Assembly: GCA_015488335.1 (NCBI GenBank)
Contig: WFNZ01000054.1
Location: 1 to 56,412, forward strand
Reading direction: 5' to 3'
From: Thermovibrio sp.
Lineage (GTDB): Bacteria > Aquificota > Aquificia > Desulfurobacteriales > Desulfurobacteriaceae
Length of the DNA: 56,412 nucleotides
Part shown: positions 42,447 to 51,082 of the stretch, in pieces
How the letters are laid out: every line of letters begins with the position of its first letter
Position numbering within the stretch: the stretch's first letter is position 1
Notes under the pieces: model-generated
Told to the model about the DNA's origin: nothing
The model's database searches: none
What the model saw: only the letters and a program-made list of their open reading frames with translations
Made by a program: the position numbers and the translations under genes

Positions 42447-43332
42447 CTTCCTCTTTTATCTCAAGGAGGTGCTTGTTGTAGAGGAAGATTAGATCTCCGA
42501 CGTTGCAGTGGAGCTCCCTTGCAACAGGTTCACACTTTGCTTTCAGTATAAAAAAGATGTCCTTATCGTCTACTCCGTCTAACGTTTCAAAGTTTGCCTG
42601 ACCTTTTGATATAACGAAAAATGCCCTTTCCCAGGCTTTTTTAAACTCATCCGATGCAAACTCAAAGTCAACACCTATGTAGTCCTTTCCTGTTGTTATC
42701 AGTTCGTCTGCAATCTCGTTTGCTCCAGTTTTTACTGCGTCCTCAACGGTTGCATCGTTGAGAATAGGACCTCCTCTAACGGCCAGAATAACTTTCATTC
42801 CTCTCTCTTTTAGCTCTCTTATTAAGAACTTGTCAAAAACTATTTCCCCGGCGTTGTCTGCAACGTAGAGGACCGTTTTCCCGGGAACTAAAAACCGCTC
42901 TAAAATTGCTTCGTCAAAATAGGCAAAGGGGGTTTTAAAGAAGTTCTTTATCTCTTCTTCAAGATCAAAAACGTTTGGAACGGCAAAGTCAATCACGTTT
43001 CCAAGAGCTGCAAGTTTTATGGCAACTGCAAGCCTATCTTCAGCTTTTTCGTAAATCTCTTTCCTGAGCTGAGGTTCAAGCTTAAGGGCTATTGAGTTGT
43101 ATTTATCCTTCAGAACTTTGTATGGATCTTCTACCCCAGACAGTTTCTTGAATATTCTGTGAATGTAAGTCGCGTTGTGGCCGGGGGATTTCTCCGGCTG
43201 AAGGTCTTTGTATATGAACTTTGCAGCTTCTCTTTCAATTTCTATTGTCTTTTCTCTGCTAAGTCCTGCAACTTCAGCAGCTTTCCTTACTTGGTTCAGG
43301 AAGCAAGGGAGGCAGAGCGGATAAACTTTCAT
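42433..43332 (-). CDS. DUF89 / damage-control phosphatase-like protein
   Basis: A 299-residue protein of the DUF89 (ARMT1-like) family of metal-dependent phosphatases that remove damaged or overabundant phosphometabolites. The N-terminal YPLCLPCFLNQ with its CxxC is typical of the microbial type. The metal-site motif DNAGEIVFDKFLI and the later KGQANFETL are clear. A linked metabolite cannot be deduced. Its neighbour purE may only be coincidental. It lies 2 bases downstream of purE. Confidence 0.85.
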   Translation of the reverse strand: MKVYPLCLPCFLNQVRKAAEVAGLSREKTIEIEREAAKFIYKDLQPEKSPGHNATYIHRIFKKLSGVEDPYKVLKDKYNSIALKLEPQLRKEIYEKAEDRLAVAIKLAALGNVIDFAVPNVFDLEEEIKNFFKTPFAYFDEAILERFLVPGKTVLYVADNAGEIVFDKFLIRELKERGMKVILAVRGGPILNDATVEDAVKTGANEIADELITTGKDYIGVDFEFASDEFKKAWERAFFVISKGQANFETLDGVDDKDIFFILKAKCEPVARELHCNVGDLIFLYNKHLLEIKEEDGED

Positions 43333-43334
43333 CG

Positions 43335-43802
43335 TTAACCCTCTAAAACCTTTTTCTTCATCTCTTTTCTGTACTCTTTTAGTTTTTGGCGCAACTCTGT
43401 GTACTTAATCGCCATTATCTCTGCTGCCAGAACGGCTGCGTTCTTTGCTCCTGCCTTTCCGATTGTTACAGTTGCAACGGGGACTCCTCCGGGCATTTGG
43501 ACTATTGAGAGAAGAGAGTCAATGCCTTTTAAAGGGGAAGCGTCAAGAGGAACTCCAATTACAGGAAGGGTAGTTTTTGCTGCTATAACTCCACCAAGGT
43601 GAGCGGCGTATCCTGCGGCAGCGATGATCACGTCGTACTCTTCTTCTGCTCTTTCACAGAAAGAGATAACTTCATCAATTGTTCTGTGGGCAGAAAGGAC
43701 TTTAACGTCGTAAGGGATTCCAAATTCTTCTAAGGTTTTTGTGCAGTTTTCCATTACCGGCATGTCGGATCTGCTTCCCATAATTACGGCAACTTTCTTC
43801 AC
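43335..43802 (-). CDS. purE: N5-carboxyaminoimidazole ribonucleotide mutase
   Basis: Class I PurE of purine biosynthesis, a 155-residue protein with the substrate-binding MGSRSDMPVM near the N-terminus, VLSAHRT, AAAGYAAHLGGVIAAKTTLPVIGVP and MPGGVPVAT. All are conserved. purK is not adjacent. The start overlaps the end of the lipoprotein gene by 4 bases. Confidence 0.96.
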   Translation of the reverse strand: MKKVAVIMGSRSDMPVMENCTKTLEEFGIPYDVKVLSAHRTIDEVISFCERAEEEYDVIIAAAGYAAHLGGVIAAKTTLPVIGVPLDASPLKGIDSLLSIVQMPGGVPVATVTIGKAGAKNAAVLAAEIMAIKYTELRQKLKEYRKEMKKKVLEG

Positions 43803-44671
43803 TTTACCACCTCCGCTTCCACCGGTTTTGATCTGTTTCCGCTTTTGTCAACAGCCCTTATTTCCACCTTTTTGGGGCATTCTGGCAGTGTTAAGTATAT
43901 TCCAGAAGTCATGAAAGTTCTGTTTCCTGCTTTTACGACGTAGTAGATAACGTCTTTAGAAGGTGATGGGTCCCAAACGGCAGTGCAGATTTTTCCTTCT
44001 ATTAGATAGGCGTGGAAAGGCGGGAGAGGTGGAACTCTATCCTCTGGTGTAGCCGGTATCGGTTCTGTTAACTTCCCTTTCAGTTTACCCTTTGAAAAGC
44101 GGAACCGGTAAACGTAAGTCTTTCCATTATTTACTCTGTTATCTATAAACTTTTTTCCTTTGAATTCTGCGTAGGGTTTTAAGAACGGGAATTTCTGGTT
44201 TCTGAATACTTCAACTGTAAATTCGGGATTTGAAACTTTGATTATAACCCTACTGTCTGCACCTTTAACTTGAACTTTGGGAACTTTGTGGAGCGGTTGT
44301 TTCCCTACTATACAGACCGGTTCTGAAGGGGAGCTCCCCCTTCCCTCGTAAATGGCTGAAACGGAATAACACCTTTTTTCTCCCGCTTTTATCGGTTTGT
44401 CAAGAAAGTAATTTTTCTCCGTTTTAACTTTTTCTTTACCGAAGTTTACGTTAACAAGGTATCTAACCCGTTTCGGGTTGGGTAGTTTTCTTCCATCTCT
44501 ATAGGTTTTTACTCTTTTCCAGCTGATGATAGGTCTGTTAAAATCCTGAAAGAGGGTGGTAATTTCCGGAGTTGAAGGTTCTTTGGGAAGTGGAGGTAGC
44601 GGAGCTCCCCTGTGGCCACAGGTAGAAAATGAAAAGAGGAGAGGCAGGGTAATCAGAAAAAACTTTTTCAA
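43799..44671 (-). CDS. Lipoprotein with fibronectin type III-like modules
   Basis: A 290-residue exported lipoprotein. The signal peptide ends with Phe-Ser-Thr-Cys18-Gly, followed by a Pro-rich HRGAPLPPLPKEP stretch common at the mature N-terminus of small lipoproteins. Beta-rich repeats follow, with SVSAIYEGRGSSPSEPV-like fibronectin type III text. This suggests a periplasmic or outer-membrane-anchored structural role, for example in envelope assembly. No specific function can be given. It is divergent from efp. Confidence 0.65.
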   Translation of the reverse strand: MKKFFLITLPLLFSFSTCGHRGAPLPPLPKEPSTPEITTLFQDFNRPIISWKRVKTYRDGRKLPNPKRVRYLVNVNFGKEKVKTEKNYFLDKPIKAGEKRCYSVSAIYEGRGSSPSEPVCIVGKQPLHKVPKVQVKGADSRVIIKVSNPEFTVEVFRNQKFPFLKPYAEFKGKKFIDNRVNNGKTYVYRFRFSKGKLKGKLTEPIPATPEDRVPPLPPFHAYLIEGKICTAVWDPSPSKDVIYYVVKAGNRTFMTSGIYLTLPECPKKVEIRAVDKSGNRSKPVEAEVVK

Positions 44672-44737
44672 AACTCCTCCGGTTAAATTTTGGTTTGCTG
44701 TTATAATTTTCCCAAAACCTTTCCAGGAGGTCTAAAA

Positions 44738-45310
44738 GTGGCTTCTATAGATGTGAACCAAATTGCAAAAGGGATGAAGTTGGAGATAGAGGGAGCTCCC
44801 TACGAAATCATAGACTACCAGCACGTTAAACCGGGAAAAGGACAGGCCTTTGCAAGGATAAAACTGAAAAACCTGAAAACTGGAAATGTTGTTGAAAAGA
44901 CCTACAAAGTGGGCGAAAAGCTCCAGCTTGCCGACTTTGAAGAGAGGGAAATGGAGTATATCTACAACGACGGTGACTACTACTACTTTATGGACTCAAA
45001 AACCTACGAACAGGTAGGAGTTCCTGCTACAGCCCTCGGTGAAAGGGCAAAATTCTTAAAGGAAAACACTCCTGTAATGGTTCAGTTCTACAAGGATGAG
45101 GCAATCTCGGTTAAACTTCCGAAGAGCATCGTTCTTCAGGTTGTAGATACAGAACCGGGCTTTAAGGGAGACACGGTTTCCAACGTTACAAAACCCGCAA
45201 CCCTTGAGACGGGAGCGGTTGTTCAGGTTCCTATGTTCATAAACATTGGAGATATGGTTAGAGTGAACCCAGAAACCGGAGAGTACATAGAAAGGGTAAA
45301 TATTAAGTAG
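44738..45310 (+). CDS. efp: Translation elongation factor P
   Basis: Rescues ribosomes stalled at polyproline. I chose GTG 44738 (AGGAGG 7 bases upstream), giving 190 residues starting VASIDVNQIAKGMK. An ATG further upstream would add a spurious 16-residue leader. The KOW-like N-terminal domain carries HVKPGKGQAF with the Lys that is modified in many bacteria. Two OB domains follow, ending GEYIERVNIK. No EpmA/EpmB homologue is in the window, so modification status is unknown. A TATAAT at 44702-44707 is a possible -10. It leads the accB-accC operon. Confidence 0.95.
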   Translation: MASIDVNQIAKGMKLEIEGAPYEIIDYQHVKPGKGQAFARIKLKNLKTGNVVEKTYKVGEKLQLADFEEREMEYIYNDGDYYYFMDSKTYEQVGVPATALGERAKFLKENTPVMVQFYKDEAISVKLPKSIVLQVVDTEPGFKGDTVSNVTKPATLETGAVVQVPMFINIGDMVRVNPETGEYIERVNIK

Positions 45311-45319
45311 GAGGAACAG

Positions 45320-45757
45320 TTGGCCGATATTGAAAAGGTTAGGGAGCTCCTTAAGAGCCTTGAAAACTCCTCGGTGGAAGAACTTGAGTTAGAGACCGAA
45401 GGGTTAAAAATAAAAGTAAAGTTTAAGAGGGAAGGAGCTTCGGTTCCTATTCCCTCAGAGAGTCCTTTAACCCCTGAACCCTCCCCTGCTGAGGAGAAAG
45501 CACAGCCTGAGGAGAACTATTACGTTGTTGAATCCCCGATGGTAGGGACCTTCTACAGAGCCCCTGCTCCTGGAGCAGAGCCTTTTGTAAAAGAGGGAGA
45601 CTACGTTGAAAAAGGTCAGACCCTATGTATAATTGAAGCCCTCAAAGTGATGAACGAGATTGAGTCGGAAGTTTCTGGAATTGTCAGGAAAATCCTGGTT
45701 GAGAACGGCCACCCTGTTGAGTATGGCCAGCCGCTCTTCTACATAGAACCTAAATAG
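45320..45757 (+). CDS. accB: Acetyl-CoA carboxylase biotin carboxyl carrier protein
   Basis: Carries biotin for fatty acid synthesis. The 145-residue protein has an N-terminal helical part, a Pro/Ala/Glu-rich linker (about residues 50-72), and a C-terminal lipoyl/biotinyl domain. The biotinylation motif is EALKVMNEI (usual EAMKMMNEI), with the target Lys near residue 111. The start is a TTG with GGAGG upstream. It is followed by accC 8 bases downstream. Confidence 0.93.
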   Translation: MADIEKVRELLKSLENSSVEELELETEGLKIKVKFKREGASVPIPSESPLTPEPSPAEEKAQPEENYYVVESPMVGTFYRAPAPGAEPFVKEGDYVEKGQTLCIIEALKVMNEIESEVSGIVRKILVENGHPVEYGQPLFYIEPK

Positions 45758-45765
45758 GATTTTGG

Positions 45766-47115
45766 ATGTTCAGGAAAGTTCTTATTGCCAACAGAGGAGA
45801 AATAGCCGTAAGGATAATAAGGAGCTGCAGGGAGTTAGGTATTAAAACGGTTGCTGTCTATTCAACGGCAGACCGGGAATCGCTCCACGTTTACCTTGCA
45901 GATGAATCTGTCTGTATAGGTGGGCCTCAACCTCAACAGAGTTACTTGAACATACCGGCGGTTATTGCCGCAGCTGAGCTTTCTGGAGCTGATGCTATCC
46001 ATCCCGGTTACGGCTTTCTTTCAGAGAACCCCGGCTTTGCAGAGATATGTAACGCCTGCGGCATAAAGTTTATAGGACCTTCTCCTGAAACAATGATCCT
46101 AATGGGGGATAAGGCAAAGGCGAGGAAAGTGGCCCAAGAGGCAGGTGTTCCCGTTGTTCCGGGAAGTGGAGTTTGCCGTAGCGTTCAGGAAGCACTGAGG
46201 GAAGTTGAAAGGATAGGTCCACCGGTCCTTGTAAAAGCTGCTCACGGTGGCGGTGGAAGGGGGATGAGGCTCATTACCTCTCTCAATGAGGCGGAAACAC
46301 TCATAGCTACTGCAATGGCTGAGGCAGAAGCAGCTTTTGGGAACGGGGAGGTTTACGTTGAAAAGTTTATAGAGGAACCTCGCCACGTTGAAATACAGTT
46401 AATTGCCGATGGCCACGGTAACGTTTACACCTTTGGTGAGAGGGAGTGTTCCCTCCAGAGAAGACACCAGAAAGTTGTTGAAGAAGCCCCCTCTCCTTTT
46501 GTTGATGAAAAACTGAGAGGAGAGCTCTCTAAAGCAGCTAAAAGGCTTGCCGAATATATAAACTACGAGGGTGCTGGAACTGTAGAGTTCTTGGTTGATA
46601 AAGAAAAGAACTTTTACTTTATTGAGATGAATACTCGGATACAGGTTGAACATCCCGTTACAGAAATGGTTACAGGGAAGGACCTTATAGCTCTTCAACT
46701 GAAAGCTGCTGCCGGAGAGAAGCTTGACTTAGATCAAATCAAGCTGAACGGCCACGCCATAGAATTTAGAATAACATGTGAAGATTACACTGAAAACTTT
46801 AAGCCCGTTCCGGGAAAGATAGAGAAACTCCTTCTACCGGGTGGCTTTGGAGTAAGGATAGATACTTACATTTACGAGGGATATTCAGTTCCCGTTTATT
46901 ACGACTCTCTCCTTGGCAAGCTCATAGTCTGGGGAGAGAATAGGGAAGAAGCTATAGAGAGAGGAAAAAGAGCCCTTTTAGAGTTCCTTATAGAAGGGAA
47001 ACTTAAAACGACAATTCCTTTCCACCTTAAGCTTTTAGAAACTGAGCAGTTTAGAGAAGGAAAGTTTAATACCAGAACCCTTGAGGAAGAAATACTGCCT
47101 GGTCTGAAACAGTGA
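45766..47115 (+). CDS. accC: Acetyl-CoA carboxylase biotin carboxylase
   Basis: ATP-grasp enzyme that carboxylates biotin on AccB. The 449-residue protein has the N-terminal [19 protein letters not shown], the ATP-grasp glycine loop [17 protein letters not shown], the [19 protein letters not shown] segment and [18 protein letters not shown] with its catalytic Arg and Glu. All are typical of AccC. It forms a unit with accB and efp. accA and accD are not in the window. Confidence 0.96.
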   Translation: MFRKVLIANRGEIAVRIIRSCRELGIKTVAVYSTADRESLHVYLADESVCIGGPQPQQSYLNIPAVIAAAELSGADAIHPGYGFLSENPGFAEICNACGIKFIGPSPETMILMGDKAKARKVAQEAGVPVVPGSGVCRSVQEALREVERIGPPVLVKAAHGGGGRGMRLITSLNEAETLIATAMAEAEAAFGNGEVYVEKFIEEPRHVEIQLIADGHGNVYTFGERECSLQRRHQKVVEEAPSPFVDEKLRGELSKAAKRLAEYINYEGAGTVEFLVDKEKNFYFIEMNTRIQVEHPVTEMVTGKDLIALQLKAAAGEKLDLDQIKLNGHAIEFRITCEDYTENFKPVPGKIEKLLLPGGFGVRIDTYIYEGYSVPVYYDSLLGKLIVWGENREEAIERGKRALLEFLIEGKLKTTIPFHLKLLETEQFREGKFNTRTLEEEILPGLKQ

Positions 47116-47143
47116 ATCTTTTAAAACAGATTCCGGAGGAAAG

Positions 47144-47656
47144 ATGTCTTCTCAATCAAAGACAGAAAAAGTTAAAATTTGGTTAAAGGAGTACCTTAGC
47201 GAGTTTGGTGAGTATAGTGGAACTTTAGAGGAACTCTCCGGATTAACCGGAGCTTCCCCTTACCTTATAAAGAAAGTTTTAAAGGAACTTGAAGAGGAAG
47301 GTTTTTTAAAGTCTGAGACAAAGAGGGGTAAAGGTCTCCTTATAAGGCTTTGTGAGAAAAAGCCGGAAGAGAAAGAAATTCCGGCTACTGAGGAGGAGAA
47401 AATGGGGGAAGAGAAAGAGGTTCAGAAGAGTGAAGAGAAGAAGGAGAAAAAGGAGAAGAAAAAATCACTTCAGGATACAGTTCTGACCTCTTTGTTGGGA
47501 AAGGACGTAACAGTTTTCCTCATAAGTGGAACACGACTTGAGGGCAAACTTTTAGATTTTGATAACTTCACGTTGGCCATGACTGCTCCAAAGGGAAAGT
47601 CTTTGGTTTATAAGCACGCCGTTGCCACAATTCTCTTTGACGTGGAACAGAAATGA
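47144..47656 (+). CDS. Winged-helix-Hfq fusion protein 1
   Basis: A 170-residue protein with three parts. (1) Residues about 8-68: a winged helix-turn-helix (GEYSGTLEELSGLTGASPYLIKKVLKELEEEGFL). (2) Residues about 71-107: a highly charged Lys/Glu linker. (3) Residues 108-166: an Sm/Hfq domain with SLQDTVLTSLLG, DVTVFLISGTRLEGKL, DFDNFTL and LVYKHAVATI. Proximal-face Gln, Asp, Phe and YKH are kept. Distal-face Tyr25 and Lys31 (E. coli numbering) are Phe and Arg, and the rim arginines are missing. Its stop overlaps the second fusion gene by 4 bases, so they are cotranslated. It presumably is the genome's Hfq-like RNA chaperone, but ordinary hfq elsewhere is not excluded. Confidence 0.85.
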   Translation: MSSQSKTEKVKIWLKEYLSEFGEYSGTLEELSGLTGASPYLIKKVLKELEEEGFLKSETKRGKGLLIRLCEKKPEEKEIPATEEEKMGEEKEVQKSEEKKEKKEKKKSLQDTVLTSLLGKDVTVFLISGTRLEGKLLDFDNFTLAMTAPKGKSLVYKHAVATILFDVEQK

Positions 47657-48150
47657 AAAGGTACAGGACTTTAGAAGAAGCTCAAATTGCCCTAATAGAA
47701 CTCCTTGAGGAGCAGGGAGAGTTCAGAGGAAGTGTTGAGGAGCTTGCTGAGGAGCTCTCTGTTAAATCCGAGCAGATAAAACCTCTTCTTCAAATTCTGA
47801 AATCTTCTGGGGATGTTGTCTACGAGGAAGTTGGTGACGAGATTATTGTTAGACCTGCTACTATGATCTCCTCTTTACTGCCCCCTGTCCTTACGGAGGA
47901 ACAGCAGAGGGAAATTGAAGAGAAGGTTAACTTAGGTTATAAGATTATTGCCTGTTCAACTATGAGAGGAGTCCAGAGCAGGGAGCTCCGCTCCGCCCTG
48001 GGAAAGAGGATTGTAGTCTACTTCAGGAATGGAAGTAAAGTAGAGGGTAAGTTAAAGGGTTTTGATAGATTTTGCTTAAAACTTAAAAATTACCGGGGAA
48101 ACATACTGGCCTATAAACACGCCATATCAACCATCGTTTATAAACCGTAG
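47653..48150 (+). CDS. Winged-helix-Hfq fusion protein 2
   Basis: A 165-residue paralogue of the preceding protein with the same layout. The helix-turn-helix-like N-terminus covers residues about 8-68 (GEFRGSVEELAEELSVKSEQIKPLLQIL). A linker runs to about 106. The Hfq-like domain at 107-163 contains VQSRELRSALG, IVVYFRNGSKVEGKL, GFDRFCLKL and AYKHAISTI. Here the Tyr and Lys equivalent to E. coli Tyr25/Lys31 are present, unlike in protein 1. The two could form mixed rings with different RNA faces. The gene ends inside a convergent gene (13-base overlap). DNA, RNA or protein binding by the N-terminal domain is unknown. Confidence 0.8.
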   Translation: MKRYRTLEEAQIALIELLEEQGEFRGSVEELAEELSVKSEQIKPLLQILKSSGDVVYEEVGDEIIVRPATMISSLLPPVLTEEQQREIEEKVNLGYKIIACSTMRGVQSRELRSALGKRIVVYFRNGSKVEGKLKGFDRFCLKLKNYRGNILAYKHAISTIVYKP

Positions 48151-48785
48151 TTTAAAGAATACCCCTTTGATCTGTGGCTTTTAATCTCAAGTTCCGGACT
48201 AACCCTTTTTAATGTCTTTCTGAGCGTAGATATGTAGACCGGCAGGCTTTCTTCTTTTATTCCCAAGTTGAGGAAGTTTTTAAACTCAACTACCTTTCCA
48301 GGCCTGCTGAAGAGTTTCTTTAAGACCAGAGCTCCCCTATAAGATAGCTGCTCTTTAACTTTTATACTGTTCTCCTCAAAGAGTTCTAACTTTGATTCGG
48401 GAAGTGTGAATGTCAGTTTGACCGTTCTCCCTTTAGGAAGTAAAAGTTTAATATTCTCAAGGCTTTTAACCAGTGCCTTGAGGAAAGATTCAATTGATCT
48501 CTGGTTTCTGCAGATTGTAAATACGTTTTCTCTGTCAAGTTGAAGGTTGTTTTCCTCATCTTCTACAACTAATATTGGTTTTCTCTTTATTCCGTCTATA
48601 ACTATAGACTGAAGAAGATGTTTACTCACTGCATAAACGTCTACTATGGGATTTTCACTTAAACTGCTGCTAAGGTGGAAGTAATTTGTTTGGAGTTTGT
48701 GGTCGCCTATTCTAATCAGCCGAGTTATAATTTCTTTAAGGGAAGTGTCCTGTTGACAAATGCTGATCGTTATCACTTTTTCCAT
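48138..48785 (-). CDS. OmpR/PhoB-type DNA-binding protein without a standard receiver domain
   Basis: A 215-residue protein. The C-terminal part (about residues 125-213) is an OmpR/PhoB winged helix, with GALVLKKLFSRPGKVVEFKNFL, LPVYISTLRKTLKRV and SHRSKGYSLNY at the expected positions. The N-terminal part contains ILVVEDEENN, but at about residue 75 and not at the start, so it is not an ordinary receiver and the phosphorylatable Asp is doubtful. No kinase is adjacent. I start it at ATG 48785 (GAGGGG upstream). It faces the wHTH-Hfq pair and overlaps its end. Confidence 0.75.
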   Translation of the reverse strand: MEKVITISICQQDTSLKEIITRLIRIGDHKLQTNYFHLSSSLSENPIVDVYAVSKHLLQSIVIDGIKRKPILVVEDEENNLQLDRENVFTICRNQRSIESFLKALVKSLENIKLLLPKGRTVKLTFTLPESKLELFEENSIKVKEQLSYRGALVLKKLFSRPGKVVEFKNFLNLGIKEESLPVYISTLRKTLKRVSPELEIKSHRSKGYSLNYGL

Positions 48786-48952
48786 TTTAAGCCCCCTCAT
48801 AGTTTTTGTATAGCTCTTTTATTTGTTGCCTATTCTAACAAAGCTTCTATTCTAATGGATTAATTTTTTTTACTTTAACCCTCAATTCTTCTTTTCTATT
48901 ACACTAAGCTTTAACTGTATAATTGGGTGAAATTTTTACCCCAGGAGACACC

Positions 48953-51073
48953 ATGAAGGAGCTCCTTTCAAAGCTCAACGAACAACAGAAAGAGGCTGTT
49001 CTCTACTTTGAATCTCCCCTTCTCATACTGGCCGGTGCTGGCTCGGGAAAGACCAGGGTTATAACCTACAAAATAGCCTACATGGTGAAGGAGCTCTCCT
49101 TTCCTCCAGAGAGAATTTTAGCAATTACTTTTACAAACAAGGCTGCTCGTGAAATGAGAGAAAGGATTGAGACCCTTTTAGGAAAAGAGGTTCCTGTAGC
49201 CGTTTCAACTTTCCATTCATTCTGCGTTAAACTCTTAAGGGCTCACGCAGGGCGGATTGGCTACAGTCCCAATTTTGTTATTCTTGATACGGAAGATAAG
49301 AGACGGCTCATAAAAGAGGTTCTAAAAGAGCTAAACCTTGACCCGGAACAGTACAGCCCTTCAGCGATTTCTTCGGTTATAAGCAACGTAAAGAACGGTA
49401 TGTTCTCTTTAGAATCTGCAGAAGTTTACTACGAGAAACTGAAACCGGTTTACGACCTCTACAACAGAAAACTCAAAGAACTAAACGCCTTTGATTTTGA
49501 TGACCTTCTGGTCTACGGAAGGGAACTCCTTCTTCAGAAGGATCTTAAAGATTACTACTCCCGTTTCTTCCAGTACGTTTTGATAGATGAGTATCAGGAC
49601 ACAAACAGAATTCAGTATGAAATTGCAAAGTCTTTAACAGAAGATAGGGGAAACATCTGTGTTGTAGGAGATGAAGATCAGTGTATTTATACCTGGAGGG
49701 GGGCAAACATAGACAATATTCTTTCCTTTGAAAGGGATTTTAAAAATGCAAAAGTCATAAAGCTTGAGAAGAACTACAGATGCTCTAAGACCATTCTTGA
49801 GGCGGCAAACGCTGTAATTGAAAACAACAGACTTAGGAAGGGTAAACGACTCTATACAGACAATCCCAACGGACATCCCATAGGTCTTTTCAGGGCAGAA
49901 ACCGACCTTGAAGAGGCCATTTTTGTTGCTAAAACCGTTAAAAAACTTATTAACAGAGGATTGAAACCTTCAGATATTGCCGTTTTCTACAGAACCAATG
50001 CCCTTTCCCGAGTTTTTGAAGATGCTCTCAGAAGAGAAGGTATCCCCTACCAGATTGTAGGAGGTGTTAAGTTCTACGAGAGAAAAGAGGTAAAAGATAT
50101 ACTGGCCTACTTAAGGCTTGTCGTTTCAGATTCAGATGTCATTTCTCTCTTCAGGATTTTAAACACACCTAAGAGAGGGCTTGGCAGTGCTGTTGAAGAG
50201 AAGTTGAGAAAAATTGTGGAAAGAGAGAGAAACTGGAACAGGGCTCTTTTAGAGTTAAAAGAGCAGCTCAGAATGGAAAAGCAGAGGAGGGCTGTTGAGG
50301 AGCTCCGCACCACCCTTTTAACACTGAAGGAGAAATTGGGGGAGCTCCCACCCTATGACTTTGTAAAGTTTATAACCGTTTCAACCGGATATAAAGAGTT
50401 CATTAAAAAGGAGTTTCCTGACGACTGCGAGCAGAGGCTTGAGAACGTGGAAGAGCTTGGCAACACCCTTCAGGAGTTTTCAGAGAGGAGTTCTCTCAAG
50501 GGAGAAGAGCTCTACTTAGAGTTTATCTCCACTCTAACCCTCTCTTCTGATCAGGATGAACTTGAAGAGAGCGACAGAGTTACCCTTATGACCGTTCATG
50601 CCTCAAAAGGCCTTGAATTCCCCGTGGTTTTCGTAACCGGTCTTGAAGAGGGAACTTTTCCCCACGTGAAATCCTCAGAAACCAGCAGTGAGATTGAAGA
50701 AGAAAGGCGCCTCTTCTACGTTGCTATAACGAGAGCTAAGAAACAGCTGTTCCTCTCTTACTCAAAGAGGCGACGCCTCTTTGGTAGTTACAGACCCATG
50801 AAACCTTCAAGATTTGTCTCTGAGATTCCATCCCACCTGATAAGAGAGGTTGAGAGGCGTTCAGAAAGGGAAGGTCGGTTAAACGGTTCCTCTCCAAAAC
50901 CTGCAGAAGAGCCTGTAAGGGATAAAGCCCCTAAAATTGTTTTTCACAAGAAGTTTGGTAAAGGAGTTGTTAAGAGGGTTGAAGGCTCTGGAGAGAGCGC
51001 AAAGGTTACCGCCTTCTTCGCCAACTATGGTGAAAAGACGATAATTATGAAATTCCTAAAAGTTCTCGGTTAG
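48953..51073 (+). CDS. UvrD/PcrA-type superfamily 1 DNA helicase
   Basis: A 3'-5' helicase for repair and replication-transcription conflict. It has the Q motif (LNEQQKEAV), Walker A GAGSGKT, TFTNKAAREMRERI, the DEYQDTN box, GDEDQCIYTWRGA, NYRC and VTLMTVHASKGLEFPVVFV, all standard for UvrD/PcrA. The C-terminus (HKKFGKGVVKRVEG, about residues 660-706) matches the PcrA RNA polymerase-binding Tudor domain. The start is ATG 48953, preceded by AGGAG, giving 706 residues; an in-frame TTG 30 bases upstream is less likely. Confidence 0.93.
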   Translation: MKELLSKLNEQQKEAVLYFESPLLILAGAGSGKTRVITYKIAYMVKELSFPPERILAITFTNKAAREMRERIETLLGKEVPVAVSTFHSFCVKLLRAHAGRIGYSPNFVILDTEDKRRLIKEVLKELNLDPEQYSPSAISSVISNVKNGMFSLESAEVYYEKLKPVYDLYNRKLKELNAFDFDDLLVYGRELLLQKDLKDYYSRFFQYVLIDEYQDTNRIQYEIAKSLTEDRGNICVVGDEDQCIYTWRGANIDNILSFERDFKNAKVIKLEKNYRCSKTILEAANAVIENNRLRKGKRLYTDNPNGHPIGLFRAETDLEEAIFVAKTVKKLINRGLKPSDIAVFYRTNALSRVFEDALRREGIPYQIVGGVKFYERKEVKDILAYLRLVVSDSDVISLFRILNTPKRGLGSAVEEKLRKIVERERNWNRALLELKEQLRMEKQRRAVEELRTTLLTLKEKLGELPPYDFVKFITVSTGYKEFIKKEFPDDCEQRLENVEELGNTLQEFSERSSLKGEELYLEFISTLTLSSDQDELEESDRVTLMTVHASKGLEFPVVFVTGLEEGTFPHVKSSETSSEIEEERRLFYVAITRAKKQLFLSYSKRRRLFGSYRPMKPSRFVSEIPSHLIREVERRSEREGRLNGSSPKPAEEPVRDKAPKIVFHKKFGKGVVKRVEGSGESAKVTAFFANYGEKTIIMKFLKVLG

Positions 51074-51082
51074 GAGGTTGCC

